Assembly: GCF_013403865.1 (NCBI RefSeq)
Contig: NZ_JABFDK010000003.1
Location: 186,001 to 250,000, forward strand
DNA length: 64,000 bases
Source: Winogradskyella costae
Lineage (GTDB): Bacteria; Bacteroidota; Bacteroidia; Flavobacteriales; Flavobacteriaceae
Reading direction: 5' to 3'
Positions 1 to 9,028 of the stretch are shown piece after piece. How positions within the stretch are numbered: position 1 is the first letter of the stretch; every line of letters starts with the position of its first letter. The notes below the pieces were generated by a model that saw nothing but the letters and a program-made list of their open reading frames with translations, was not told where the DNA came from and did no database searches. The position numbers and the translations under genes were made by a program.

Positions 1-1018
1 AGACTTGTTTGAACCTCCAGGTATTGCCATATATGTTTGGAAGGTTGTCTTGTACGGTAATGCTGATGTGTGTAGGGATGAGCAACGTTTGTAAAACCTC
101 TGTGATGAGTGTATTAAAGTTGACCTGTTTGTCTTGTTGTTCTAATTTATCGATGGTAGAGTAATCTAGAATACCTTTGATGAGGAAGTCCATTTTCTCA
201 ACATTAAACAACACCTGATGCAAGGGTATTAGGTCTTTTTCATTAAAGGCGGCTTTATGATCGTCCATAAACCAACTGATTAAAGTGTGGATATTGATGA
301 GTGGAGCTTTAAGATCGTGAGACACTACGTGGGCGTATTCGTTAAGCTCTTCGTTTTGCAAGGATAAGTTTTGTAGGAGCTCTTCCTTTTTCTTTTCCTG
401 TACTTTGATGTGTTCTTCATTCTCTTTACGCTTAATGACATTGACGAGCATATTGGCGTATACAAAAAGAATGTCTTTTTCGTTTTCGGTGTATTTGTTT
501 AGCTTTTTAACGGCATCGAAACCAATGAAGCCGATGAGTTCTCCGTTTTTAATTTTTGGGATGGTGATAAGACTTTTAATGCCTTGTGGCTCTAGTACGG
601 CTCTTAGGCCTAGTTCGCCATCTTCGGGTAACTGACTGACATCTTCTACATAAAAAGCGTCTCCTTTTTTGTGTGCTTGGATCCATTGCGGAATGTAATC
701 GATGGGCACGTTTTGAAGGTTCTGAATTTCGGGCTCTATATCTGCAGCGCACCACTCGTAGGTATTAGAGGTGGTGTTGTCTTTAAAATTATAGGTGAAA
801 ATATAGCTTCTATCGGATTCTACGAATTCTCCAATTTGTTGCAGTGAGGTGCGGATTAGTGTATCGACATCTGATAAATCGGCATTGATATAGGTGGTAG
901 AAATGCTTATGAGTAAGTCTTGAAAGCGCAGCTGTCTTTCTATAATTTTATCTTTTTCTAATTGTGTTTGCTTTTCTGTTTCAGAACAGGTACTATATTT
1001 GGGGTCTTTTTGGTTCAT
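1..1018 (-). CDS. GAF-domain sensor histidine kinase, C-terminus cut by window edge
   Basis: The minus-strand frame opens at an ATG at 1016-1018 and stays open to the window edge, giving about 339 residues. Residues about 35-195 look like a GAF sensor domain. After a short Glu/Lys-rich helix comes a HisKA dimerisation domain with the phosphoacceptor motif AHVVSHDLKAPL (His234). The ATPase domain starts at the edge and is missing. No membrane segment is seen, so the protein is probably cytosolic. By family it should autophosphorylate and pass phosphate to a response regulator; no such regulator is adjacent on the visible side. The signal is unknown. I am confident of the kinase call and have no view of the C-terminus. 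Confidence 0.88.
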   Translation of the reverse strand, partial: MNQKDPKYSTCSETEKQTQLEKDKIIERQLRFQDLLISISTTYINADLSDVDTLIRTSLQQIGEFVESDRSYIFTYNFKDNTTSNTYEWCAADIEPEIQNLQNVPIDYIPQWIQAHKKGDAFYVEDVSQLPEDGELGLRAVLEPQGIKSLITIPKIKNGELIGFIGFDAVKKLNKYTENEKDILFVYANMLVNVIKRKENEEHIKVQEKKKEELLQNLSLQNEELNEYAHVVSHDLKAPLINIHTLISWFMDDHKAAFNEKDLIPLHQVLFNVEKMDFLIKGILDYSTIDKLEQQDKQVNFNTLITEVLQTLLIPTHISITVQDNLPNIYGNTWRFKQV

Positions 1019-1237
1019 GCGGTTTATTGAATTCTTAAATTTAGGCTGTAAGGTTTTACTAAGGTACTAGTTACCGAGGGATTATAAAAATAGGATTTAG
1101 AAATTTGTCGTCTTTTAACCCCATACACCATGACATCAATGTTGTATTTACTGTAAGAATTAAGAAAATCTTAACCCTCCAAACCCAATAGAACCCTTAT
1201 CTTTATTACAATTTACATTCATTTAAAATCTAAAATT

Positions 1238-2107
1238 ATGAAACAAACTATAATATTATTTACAGCCTTATTATTAAGTACGGCGTCTTATGCTCAATTT
1301 CAGGTATCTGCGAGTGGTGGCTATGCCATAGGTAGCGCCGGAATGAAACTAGGTGAAACTCTAACTTTTGAAGGCACAGAGAATTCTTACGGCAGTTATG
1401 GGGAAGGTTTAAATGCGCAGTTACGCGGGACTTATTTTTTTAATGACAGTTTTGGTGTGGATTTGAGCTTGGGTTATCTCCATGGCTCAGATCAGACGGT
1501 AACTAAAGTAACGTTACCTTACACTGAAGTTGATGCGATTGCTAGAGCGCGTGCCTTTGGTGCTGCAGCTTCTATTGTTTATAAATTTAATTCTAACGTC
1601 TATGGGCGTATAGGAGCCCTTGTAAAATTAGGAGGTAAAACAGAAGCCGTTGTGCATCAGCAAGCCGATTTTACGCAGGCTGAAGCCGATGCTATTGGTG
1701 TGCCATTTGGGTCGTATTCTGAAACGAACTATGTTGAAGATTACCATGGCCAGTTTCCATTAGGTTTTGTAGCTGCACTTGGTTACGAGTATCCTATAGA
1801 TACCAATTTTAGTGTTTTTGCGGAAGCTGAATATTACGGAATTAGTTTAAAACGAAAAGATTCTGAAATCACAGCATTTAATACCAATGTGGTGTTACCA
1901 GATGGAACGGTTGCCGTAGAAGGCCTTTATACATTGAATAATTTACCAGAAGGGACCAACAGAACCACGACCTATGTTGATGAGTTACCTGCAGGTAATA
2001 CGGACACCTCAAAACAATTAGCTGTGAAAGTGCCTTATTCATCCTTCGGGATTAATTTTGGTGTGATTTATAAATTTAAGAAAGCACCTGACACGACTAC
2101 TCGATAA
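1238..2107 (+). CDS. Outer-membrane beta-barrel protein (OmpW/OmpA-barrel-like)
   Basis: This 289-residue protein has a clear signal peptide (MKQTIILFTALLLSTASYA, cleaved before QF). The mature part alternates amphipathic beta-strands with Gly/Tyr-rich turns. The strand FGINFGVIYKFKK, near the end, resembles the closing strand of a small barrel, although about seven polar residues follow it. It should sit in the outer membrane; cargo or function is unknown. A long insertion around residues 130-165 and another near 210-245 are probably extracellular loops. It is a single gene with a hairpin terminator 30 bp downstream. It starts about 220 bp from the divergent kinase gene, so the two may share a control region. 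Confidence 0.75.
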   Translation: MKQTIILFTALLLSTASYAQFQVSASGGYAIGSAGMKLGETLTFEGTENSYGSYGEGLNAQLRGTYFFNDSFGVDLSLGYLHGSDQTVTKVTLPYTEVDAIARARAFGAAASIVYKFNSNVYGRIGALVKLGGKTEAVVHQQADFTQAEADAIGVPFGSYSETNYVEDYHGQFPLGFVAALGYEYPIDTNFSVFAEAEYYGISLKRKDSEITAFNTNVVLPDGTVAVEGLYTLNNLPEGTNRTTTYVDELPAGNTDTSKQLAVKVPYSSFGINFGVIYKFKKAPDTTTR

Positions 2108-2137
2108 TTCTAATTATGTAATTTTAAACAACAAAGA

Positions 2138-2165
2138 AACTCCTATTGTAAATGGGAGTTTTTTT
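2138..2165 (+). terminator. Rho-independent terminator after the beta-barrel gene
   Basis: AACTCCTATT and AATGGGAGTT form a 10-bp stem with one G-T pair and a 3-nt loop, followed by a run of T. It lies 30 bp after the stop codon of the barrel gene. Confidence 0.85.
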
Positions 2166-2228
2166 ATGGGCTTTTATTAAAAAATTATATAGCAATGCTA
2201 CAATTGGCTTGCCATGTGATTACTGCTG

Positions 2229-2402
2229 TTATTTCTTTCGCTTCTTCTGTCTCCATACTAGAAGGACTACAATGAGGAGAATTGGTAAAATGATGTAGAC
2301 AATAAGATCAAAAGGTCTAGAGATATCTATAGATGTGTTTTCACCTGGGTTTGGTGTGCCTTGAGGAATTTGTGCTCTTAATAATTGGATGGTCGTTTGC
2401 AT
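2229..2402 (-). CDS. 57-residue single-pass membrane protein
   Basis: A short ORF read directly from the minus strand: ATG at 2400-2402, TAA at 2229-2231. The N-terminal half is polar and ends in NTSIDISRPFDLIVYI. One hydrophobic helix (about residues 33-50) follows, then a basic tail RQKKRKK. This layout predicts one transmembrane helix with a cytosolic C-terminus. Short proteins of this layout, with a Pro/Asn-rich head and an IDxSxPFD motif, are as I recall common in Flavobacteriaceae, where some carry a misleading adenylosuccinate synthetase label; there is no enzyme domain here. The function is unknown. It is monocistronic, between the barrel gene and the DUF6515 gene. Confidence 0.6.
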   Translation of the reverse strand: MQTTIQLLRAQIPQGTPNPGENTSIDISRPFDLIVYIILPILLIVVLLVWRQKKRKK

Positions 2403-2587
2403 TGTTTTTATGATTATGGATTGATGGTTTAAGTTAATGAATTTTAAGAGAGTTCTCGTAATTGAGGTTTTAAAACTTCGTTAAAATTCTAGTTGTAAAC
2501 AGCCTATGATATCCTATAATCTTCTTTAAAATGCGATGTATTAAGCTTCTGCTGAGTCGCTTCTTAGTTTAAATTATATCAATCAAG

Positions 2588-2618
2588 AAGGAGGCTAGTT
2601 ATACTAACTCTCCTCCTT
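2588..2618 (-). terminator. Hairpin terminator downstream of the DUF6515 gene
   Basis: AAGGAGG pairs with CCTCCTT, and an inner AGTTA pairs with TAACT, separated by a CT/CT mismatch. The nested stem is strong and could work in both directions. It lies 54 bp beyond the stop of the leftward gene. Confidence 0.65.
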
Positions 2619-2635
2619 TTCTTTCAATTAACACT

Positions 2636-2660
2636 CTAATCTAATCTAATCTAATCTAAT
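2636..2660. repeat. Pentanucleotide tandem repeat, five CTAAT units
   Basis: Five exact CTAAT copies sit head to tail between the DUF6515 stop codon and its terminator. They are outside any reading frame I can support. Confidence 0.9.
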
Positions 2661-2671
2661 CTTTTTTCTTT

Positions 2672-3286
2672 CTATTCCATATCTATAATACCTACCACTT
2701 CATAAGCTCTGGTGCCATCTACTTGTACTTTTTCGTAAAGTATATTGGCATATTCGTAATAGGTTTGTCCATCTATGGTTACTTTTTCGTAATCTTCTGG
2801 AAGTTCGTAAACGACTGTTCCTACTTCTGGATCTACCACTTCATATTCATTATTTATCTGAACATAGAAGATGCCCTGAGCGTTGTAGTAATTACGCGAA
2901 TTGTAATTAATACGTTTATAACTAACGGGTAACGTTTTTATTCTAAATCCTACTTTTGGAGCGATAACAATGTAACGCCCTCGCGATTGCGTATAATACT
3001 TATTATTTGCATAATAATAGCTTTGACCATTATGTCTAACCTCGATTTTGTTAGGTACTGTTCTTACGGATACTACTTTCTTAGTTGGTTTTTTGTAGGT
3101 GACTTTTGTGCTTGATACTCTTTTTGTTGTATTATTATTATTAGTAGCGACACTAGTACGTTTGGTGGTTGTTGTTATTACTGTTTTTTGTTTAGCACTG
3201 GTTCTTTTTGTTTGTGCAGTAACTTGTGTTGCCATTCCCATCAAAACTATTGCTGGCAAAATGATTGTTTTTATAACTGTTTTCAT
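2672..3286 (-). CDS. Exported DUF6515 family protein
   Basis: I place the start at the ATG at 3286; the longer frame would need a TTG and adds eight residues before the signal peptide. The protein of about 204 residues begins MKTVIKTIILPAIVLMG and is cleaved after VTAQ. A Thr/Lys-rich low-complexity linker (about residues 25-75) follows. The C-terminal half has repeated units of the type YYY..NKYYTQ, YYNAQGIFYVQ and YYEYANILYEK, with the VVDPEVGTVVYELPEDYE motif typical of DUF6515. It is probably periplasmic or surface-located. No activity is known to me. The promoter region carries a 12-bp element shared with the efflux operon at 10.4 kb. Confidence 0.75.
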   Translation of the reverse strand: MKTVIKTIILPAIVLMGMATQVTAQTKRTSAKQKTVITTTTKRTSVATNNNNTTKRVSSTKVTYKKPTKKVVSVRTVPNKIEVRHNGQSYYYANNKYYTQSRGRYIVIAPKVGFRIKTLPVSYKRINYNSRNYYNAQGIFYVQINNEYEVVDPEVGTVVYELPEDYEKVTIDGQTYYEYANILYEKVQVDGTRAYEVVGIIDME

Positions 3287-3351
3287 GATTTTAAGATTTA
3301 AAGGATTCAACTTTTGTCTCTATATTAAGACCTTATTTATTATTGATAGTT

Positions 3352-3399
3352 TAAAGGTATTTGTATTATTCTTTAAATAAAAAGGAAATAGACGTTTGC
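3352..3399 (-). promoter_or_regulatory. Candidate promoter and shared 12-bp element before the DUF6515 gene
   Basis: On the minus strand GCAAACGTCTAT (3388-3399) lies upstream of a -7-like TACCTTTA (3352-3359), with 28 bp between them. The same 12-mer has the same spacing to a -7-like box at 10383-10430. Function inferred. Confidence 0.5.
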
Positions 3400-3486
3400 T
3401 TGAATTGTATCTACGAATAAGAAAATAATACCGATAGCGCTATTTACAAGCGTGTATTAACCTTCTGATTATAGGTCATAAAAAAA

Positions 3487-3510
3487 GGCATACTACATAT
3501 GTAGTATACC
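3487..3510. terminator. Bidirectional hairpin terminator
   Basis: GGCATACTACAT pairs with ATGTAGTATACC (one G-T pair), with runs of A on the left and T on the right. It terminates the EF-hand lipoprotein gene on the minus strand. Confidence 0.75.
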
Positions 3511-3539
3511 TCTTTTCGCTATTAATTGAACTAGGGTAT

Positions 3540-3839
3540 TTATTTTAATAAACTTAACAAACCTGTAAGTTCGGTTAGGTTTAAACTTGAATTGCTATCC
3601 GTATCTAATATATTAAAGTTCTCAGCGACAGACCCTATGGCTTCTGTAGTACTAATAGCCTCGTCGTTATTAGTATCTAGTAAACTGAAAAGACTAGAGA
3701 TTTGCTGTACGGTTGAATTAGAACTTAATGAGCTTAATAATGTTGCTGCCTGAGTTAAGGTTGAGGTGTTAACATCTTTTACACTATTACAGCTAAATAG
3801 TGTAGCCGCTACAGTTATTGATAGTATTATTTTTTTCAT
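3540..3839 (-). CDS. Small EF-hand-containing lipoprotein
   Basis: With the ATG at 3839 the protein is about 99 residues and starts with a lipoprotein signal, MKKIILSITVAATLFSC, the Cys being the lipidated residue. The longer frame puts 18 extra residues before the signal, so I reject it. Two EF-hand-like loops follow: DTNNDEAISTTE, and DTDSNSSLNLTE near the C-terminus. Both keep oxygen ligands at positions 1, 3, 5 and 12, although Gly at position 6 is lost in both. It should bind calcium at the cell envelope. A Ser/Leu-rich stretch links the signal to the first loop. The partner is unknown. It follows the LytTR regulator gene after a gap of 134 bp and may have its own promoter. Confidence 0.72.
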   Translation of the reverse strand: MKKIILSITVAATLFSCNSVKDVNTSTLTQAATLLSSLSSNSTVQQISSLFSLLDTNNDEAISTTEAIGSVAENFNILDTDSNSSLNLTELTGLLSLLK

Positions 3840-3973
3840 GTTATAAGGATCTATTTTTATTGGTGGTACAAATGTAATTTGCCTAGATGGCATTTAGAAA
3901 ACCAATATACCAAACCCTTATATTCATCGCTGAATATGTGTATTTTATAGACGAAACCAAAACACGATTTGTT

Positions 3974-4702
3974 TTATAAGGAGTTGTTGTTAATGTATTC
4001 TAAAAACTTAGATTTGTATTGTTCAGACACTGTAATCCGCTGTTGGTTGATGATAATTTGACTACGTTCAATCACATCAATATTATTTAGTGAGACGATA
4101 AACGAGCGGTGGACACGCATAAATTGAGTATCTGGTAATTCTTCTTCTAGTGATTTTAAACTCATCAACGTTAAAATAGGTTTTGGGTTGTCCTTTAACC
4201 ATATTTTGATGTAGTCTTTTAAGCCTTCAAAGTATAAGACGTCTGCTAATTTGACTCTTAGTTGTTTGTATTCGGATTTTACGAATAAGAATTCTTTTTC
4301 TTTAGACAGGATGCTTTCTCGTTTTCCTTTTACCAATTCAAACCAAGTATTCGCCTTATTGGCTGCGGCTAAAAACTCAGCATAGTCAAACGGTTTTAAT
4401 AAGTAATCTAAGGCTTCGACTTTAAAACCTTCTAAAGCATAATGATCGAAGGCTGTAGTGAAAATAACACGGGTTTCTTTAGGTAGCATTTTAGAAAACT
4501 CAATACCTGTAAGATCTGGCATTTGTATGTCTAGAAAGAGTAAGTTCACCGGGTTGTTTTTAAGTGCTTCCATCGCTTCTAAAGCGCTACTAAATTTGTT
4601 TCGCAGCTCTAAGAATGGGGTTTTCTCTACATAACTTTCAACTAAATTGAGCGCCATAGGCTCATCGTCTACAATACTACAGGTAATTTTAAAGTTGCTC
4701 AT
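3974..4702 (-). CDS. LytTR-family response regulator
   Basis: The 242-residue protein has an N-terminal receiver domain (about 5-120) with acidic pocket VDDEP, phosphoacceptor Asp58 in LLFLDIQMPD, TTAF, and Lys103 in YLLKPFD. A LytTR DNA-binding domain follows (about 140-238, including FMRVHRSFIVSLNNID). It is the cognate regulator of the kinase gene immediately upstream, 2 bp away. Both are the last genes of the efflux operon, so the pump and its regulator are probably made together. LytTR proteins bind short direct repeats; the shared 12-bp element at 3388 and 10419 is a candidate target, by inference. Confidence 0.93.
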   Translation of the reverse strand: MSNFKITCSIVDDEPMALNLVESYVEKTPFLELRNKFSSALEAMEALKNNPVNLLFLDIQMPDLTGIEFSKMLPKETRVIFTTAFDHYALEGFKVEALDYLLKPFDYAEFLAAANKANTWFELVKGKRESILSKEKEFLFVKSEYKQLRVKLADVLYFEGLKDYIKIWLKDNPKPILTLMSLKSLEEELPDTQFMRVHRSFIVSLNNIDVIERSQIIINQQRITVSEQYKSKFLEYINNNSL

Positions 4703-4704
4703 GG

Positions 4705-5742
4705 TTAGTTGGTTTCAATTTTTAAGGTGACTAAAAACCGGTCGTCTTTTACAATTGTTTTAAAGTTGAATTTATCTGGATATAACAATTCTAGTCGTTT
4801 TTCTAAATTTTGAAGGCCGATACCAGAGCCACTTTTATCGTCTGTTTTCTTTGGGAAATTGTTGTTTTCAACCGAAAATAAAACGGTGTTGTCATCACAC
4901 GTCATGCTAATATCAATACGACTTGGTTTTGTAGCAGAGACCCCATGTTTAAATGCATTTTCGATTAAAGAAATAAATAATAACGGAGCTATCTGAATCC
5001 CTATTTCTTTGACCGGAAAGCTATAGCTAACGGTTGTTTTATCTGAAACGCGCAACTTCATTAGATCGATATACTTTTTTAGAAAGTCGATTTCCTTAGA
5101 TAATGGTACGACTTCCAAATTAGTTTCATACAACATATAGCGCATTAGTTTACTTAAACTGTGTATAGATGATTTGGCTTGGTCTGGTGAAATATCAACT
5201 AAAGAATAAATGTTGTTTAAGGAGTTAAAAAAGAAATGCGGTTGTAATTGGTAATGTAAATGCTGTAACTCGGACTTTAACTTTACATGCATTGCTTCTT
5301 TACGCTCTGCTTCGGTTTTATTCCAGCGTTTTGTTGTTTTTAAAGCAATTGAAAATAACAGTGGTGCCATATAGGACAAGACCTGTATGTAGATGGCCAT
5401 TTTAAATGGTGGTGCAGTTCTATTTATGTTTTCAAGACGTTTTTTTATAATCTCTTGAAAGAAGTTATCTTCAATATACTCTTTTAAAAACAAGAAAAAG
5501 GCAATCATTGCAGCATTTATAACTATAAACTGCAGCATTTTTTTAGGGAACAAGAAGCGATCGACTAAGACCGAGTAATTGGTATAGAATATAATAACGG
5601 AAAAGAATAAAGGGATCCAAAAATGCGCTTTAACTTTATCTAACTCTTGTTCTTGGCCATACGACAGCAAGTAAGGTAAACTAAATAGTGTTAACCAAAC
5701 GAGCAGGTGTAAAAGGGCTGTAATTGTTTTATTCTTGTACAT
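4705..5742 (-). CDS. LytS-type membrane sensor histidine kinase
   Basis: The 345-residue protein has four predicted transmembrane helices in residues 1-135, then a His_kinase domain with QLQPHFFFNSLNNI, His169 being the phosphoacceptor, and an ATPase domain with N-box SLIENAFKHG and glycine box GSGIGLQNLEKRL. It lacks a separate periplasmic sensor domain, so sensing probably occurs in the membrane. It is 2 bp upstream of the LytTR regulator and 6 bp downstream of the ABC permease. The linkage suggests that it senses membrane stress or pump load, but this is inference. Confidence 0.93.
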   Translation of the reverse strand: MYKNKTITALLHLLVWLTLFSLPYLLSYGQEQELDKVKAHFWIPLFFSVIIFYTNYSVLVDRFLFPKKMLQFIVINAAMIAFFLFLKEYIEDNFFQEIIKKRLENINRTAPPFKMAIYIQVLSYMAPLLFSIALKTTKRWNKTEAERKEAMHVKLKSELQHLHYQLQPHFFFNSLNNIYSLVDISPDQAKSSIHSLSKLMRYMLYETNLEVVPLSKEIDFLKKYIDLMKLRVSDKTTVSYSFPVKEIGIQIAPLLFISLIENAFKHGVSATKPSRIDISMTCDDNTVLFSVENNNFPKKTDDKSGSGIGLQNLEKRLELLYPDKFNFKTIVKDDRFLVTLKIETN

Positions 5743-5748
5743 AATCTA

Positions 5749-6969
5749 TTATTCGTAACGTAAGGCGGTTATTGGATCTAAAGCTGATGCTTTTCTTGCA
5801 GGATACCATCCAAAAAAGATACCTGTTACAGCACATACAACAAAAGAAATCACAATGGAATACACTGCCACGCTTGTAGGCCAATTTAAGAATTTTTCGA
5901 TGAACACGGTTGCTCCGAGACCTAATATTACCCCGAGGACACCACCTGTGATACTAATTAAAATAGCTTCGATTAAAAACTGCATTAGAATATCGGACCC
6001 CTTACCTCCTACTGCCATTCGTAAACCAATCTCTTTAGTACGCTCTTTTACAGAAACATACATGATATTCATAATGCCAATACCACCGATTAATAATGAG
6101 ATACTTGCTACTGCGACCAATAGAATAGTTAACATTTCGCTGGTAGAACTGAACGTTGAAATTAATTCCTCCATAGAACGCACCGTGAAATTATCTTCAT
6201 CACTAGCCGTTAATTTATGTTGCTCTCTCAAAATATTAGATACTTCTAAAACGGCGTCTGGCGCTTCTTCTTCACTAACAGCAGAAGCCATAATTTGATT
6301 TAAATGGTCGATAGCTAAAATACGTTTTTGAACTGTTGTATATGGTGCAATAACGACATCATCTTGATCTTGACCAAAGGTGTTTTCCCCTTTTTCTTCT
6401 AAAACCCCAATCACTTTAAACGGAATATTATTAAAACGAATCATTTGTCCGACCGGATCTTGACCATCTGGAAATACATTATCTACAACAGTTTGCCCAA
6501 TTACAGCAACTTTTGAAGCCGAATAAACGTCAGCATCTGTAAACATGCTTCCGCTCTGTAAATCAACAACTTTAATGTTTAAATACTCAGGATTTACACC
6601 ATAAATAGATGATGGCCAGTTATTTGAACCGTTTATAACTTGTCCTCTACCGTCAACAACAGGAGAACTATAACTTAATAACGTTGCACTTTCTTTAATA
6701 GCTTCAAAATCGCTTAAAGTAAGTGACTCCATAACACTGGCTTCTTGTCTTACACCTCCACGCACATCAGCTCCAGCTTTTATGGTAATCATGTTAGAAC
6801 CCATTGCGGAAATTGTGGTACGGATACTTTCTTTAGAGCCTTCACCTATAGCCAACATGGCGATTACAGATGCGACACCTATGATGATCCCAAGCATCGT
6901 TAATAACGTTCTTGTTTTATTAAGAATGATCGCTTTTGTTGCGATTTTGAATAAATTTAATAGTCTCAT
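5749..6969 (-). CDS. MacB-like ABC transporter permease
   Basis: The 406-residue protein has the MacB/FtsX layout: one N-terminal transmembrane helix (about 20-40), a periplasmic MacB_PCD domain (about 45-240), then three C-terminal helices. Recognisable motifs are TRTLLTMLGIIIGVASVIAM near the start and GGIGIMNIMYVSVKERTKEI in the FtsX domain. Unlike E. coli MacB, the ATPase is a separate gene upstream (89-bp gap). Such permeases drive export of periplasmic substrates through an adaptor and TolC rather than moving substrate across the inner membrane. The substrate is unknown. Confidence 0.92.
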   Translation of the reverse strand: MRLLNLFKIATKAIILNKTRTLLTMLGIIIGVASVIAMLAIGEGSKESIRTTISAMGSNMITIKAGADVRGGVRQEASVMESLTLSDFEAIKESATLLSYSSPVVDGRGQVINGSNNWPSSIYGVNPEYLNIKVVDLQSGSMFTDADVYSASKVAVIGQTVVDNVFPDGQDPVGQMIRFNNIPFKVIGVLEEKGENTFGQDQDDVVIAPYTTVQKRILAIDHLNQIMASAVSEEEAPDAVLEVSNILREQHKLTASDEDNFTVRSMEELISTFSSTSEMLTILLVAVASISLLIGGIGIMNIMYVSVKERTKEIGLRMAVGGKGSDILMQFLIEAILISITGGVLGVILGLGATVFIEKFLNWPTSVAVYSIVISFVVCAVTGIFFGWYPARKASALDPITALRYE

Positions 6970-7058
6970 CTGTGTTATGTTTAATGTTTTTTAAGGTCTT
7001 GTGGAATGCCTTAATACCATCTATGTTTACATAGGGAGTTTGATAAGGCATTTGATAA

Positions 7059-7802
7059 TTAATCGTCTTGTTTAGGTAATTTTGCTAACTCGTCTGCCGC
7101 AGATTGCACTTTGTGATTGTTGTAATCTTGCATCACTTCGCCATCTTTTAATACAATAGTTCTGCTGCTAAAGGTGGCGATATCTGGCTCGTGTGTCACA
7201 AACGTTATGGTAATGCCTTGTTTATTTAACTCTTGAAATAAGGCCATAATCTCGTAAGAGGTCCGAGTATCTAAGTTTCCTGTGGCTTCATCAGCTAATA
7301 TCATTACGGGGTTATTCACTAAAGATCTGGCAATAGCTACACGCTGTTGTTGTCCACCCGAAAGCTGAGAAGGTGTATGATGTAAGCGGTCACCTAATCC
7401 TACTTTTTCTAAGGCTTCAATAGCCCGTCTTCTGCGTTCTTCTGTAGATACTTTGCTGTTGTATAGTAATGGTAATTCTACGTTTTCAATAGCCGATGTT
7501 CTTGCTAAAAGATTATACGATTGAAAAATAAACCCAATCTTTTCATTTCGGATGGTGGCTAATTCATTTCTGCTGAGGTCTTTTACACGTACACCATCAA
7601 TTTCATAAGTTCCAGAAGTTGGTTGATCTAAGCACCCTAAAATGTTTAGCATTGTACTTTTACCAGAACCACTCGATCCCATAATGGTGACAAATTCACC
7701 TTCTTTAATATCGAACGAAATACCTTTCAACGCATGAACCGTTTCGGTGCCCATGGTAAACTCTCGTTTTAAATCTTCAATTTTTATGATTGCTTTACTC
7801 AT
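7059..7802 (-). CDS. ABC transporter ATP-binding protein (MacB/LolD type)
   Basis: The 247-residue ATPase shows Walker [11 protein letters not shown]-loop FQSYNLL, signature [15 protein letters not shown], Walker [14 protein letters not shown] and switch His in VTHE. The C-terminal extension after residue 215 is polar. It is placed between the adaptor gene (6 bp) and the permease gene and supplies the nucleotide-binding subunit of this MacAB-TolC-like exporter. Confidence 0.93.
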   Translation of the reverse strand: MSKAIIKIEDLKREFTMGTETVHALKGISFDIKEGEFVTIMGSSGSGKSTMLNILGCLDQPTSGTYEIDGVRVKDLSRNELATIRNEKIGFIFQSYNLLARTSAIENVELPLLYNSKVSTEERRRRAIEALEKVGLGDRLHHTPSQLSGGQQQRVAIARSLVNNPVMILADEATGNLDTRTSYEIMALFQELNKQGITITFVTHEPDIATFSSRTIVLKDGEVMQDYNNHKVQSAADELAKLPKQDD

Positions 7803-7808
7803 GATTCT

Positions 7809-9017
7809 TTATTTTTTCTTGTTACCGCCTGGACGTTGCGGCATAAAAGGGCTTTCACTTTTAGCTGCCGTACTTGTTTCTGATTTTGCCACTTCTTTTA
7901 AACTGTAAACGAGTTGATCTCCTTTAGTGATTCCGCTGACGATCTGTACATTCACCCCGTCACTAGCTCCAAGCGTTACCGTTTTGGGTATAATAGATCC
8001 ATTGTTTCCTAATACCCAAAGGGTCGTTCCCTCTTTAGATTGGTCGCTATTATTAGCCGCCAATTGGTGTTGTGCATTGTATGTTGCTAGGGTTTCTGCT
8101 TCTGGTTTAAAGTTGATGGCTTTGGCTTCTGCTGTTAGCACATCGTTCAATTCTAACGTATAGATAGAGATGGTCGCTGTTAATCCTGGTTTTAATTTTA
8201 AGTCTGGATTATCTGCCTTAATTACAACTGTATAGGTTACTACATTTGAAGTAATAGTTGGGTCTAATCTTACTTGTGTTACAACCCCTTCAAAGGTTTC
8301 TCCGATATAAGCATCTACCGTAAATTCTACCCGTTGTCCTTCTGTTACTTGTCCGATATCAGCCTCATCCACATCCGCTTCCACTTGCATTTCTTTTAAG
8401 TCTTGTGCGATGGTAAATAAGGTCGGTGTGCTTAAACTTGCCGCTACGGTTTGTCCTTCGTCAATAGCTCTAGATAATACCACACCATCTATAGGAGAAT
8501 AAATGTTAGCATACTCCAAATTGGTTCTAGCTTGTTGTAAATCAGAATAGCGTTGTGTCACTGTCCCTTTTGCAGTTTGATAATTGTATTCCGCATCATC
8601 GAAATCGGATTTACTAATTACCTGATTGTCAAACAATGTTTTTTGTCTGTCGTAAATGGTTTTCGTATAATTTCTTTGGCTCAATGCATTATCATAAGCC
8701 GCTTGAACTTGGGTTTTAGCTGCATTAAGATTGGTTTTATCTAATTCAGCAATCAATTGCCCTTCTGTAACCACACTGTTATAGTCTACATATATTTTTT
8801 CTACTACACCCGATACTTGGGTTCCGACTTCTACTTGTGTAATAGGCTCCATGGTTCCGGTTGCAGTTACCATCGTAGTGACGTTTGCTTGTTTTGCCAC
8901 TATGGTTTTAGCTTCGATGATCATGGCGTCATCTCCTTTTAGAAGCGTGTAGCCCGCAAAGGCCAATGCTAGGACTACAATACTAGCTATGATTATGGTT
9001 TTTTTATTGTTTTTCAT
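7809..9017 (-). CDS. MacA-like periplasmic adaptor (HlyD family)
   Basis: The 402-residue protein starts with a membrane anchor (about residues 6-26). A biotinyl-lipoyl half-motif (VEVGTQVSGVVEKIYVDYNS) leads into a coiled-coil hairpin (about 105-170), then a second lipoyl half, a beta-barrel domain with the sequence AKTIV..TLGASDG region, and a Pro/Lys-rich tail. It should bridge the inner-membrane ABC permease and the TolC-like channel. It is co-transcribed with both, 11 bp after the channel gene. Confidence 0.92.
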   Translation of the reverse strand: MKNNKKTIIIASIVVLALAFAGYTLLKGDDAMIIEAKTIVAKQANVTTMVTATGTMEPITQVEVGTQVSGVVEKIYVDYNSVVTEGQLIAELDKTNLNAAKTQVQAAYDNALSQRNYTKTIYDRQKTLFDNQVISKSDFDDAEYNYQTAKGTVTQRYSDLQQARTNLEYANIYSPIDGVVLSRAIDEGQTVAASLSTPTLFTIAQDLKEMQVEADVDEADIGQVTEGQRVEFTVDAYIGETFEGVVTQVRLDPTITSNVVTYTVVIKADNPDLKLKPGLTATISIYTLELNDVLTAEAKAINFKPEAETLATYNAQHQLAANNSDQSKEGTTLWVLGNNGSIIPKTVTLGASDGVNVQIVSGITKGDQLVYSLKEVAKSETSTAAKSESPFMPQRPGGNKKK

Positions 9018-9028
9018 GAGTGCTTAAA

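Noticed and set aside
2636-2660. CTAAT repeat as a phase-variation switch
   Set aside because: It is downstream of the stop codon and outside any promoter, so a change in copy number would not shift a frame or a promoter spacing.
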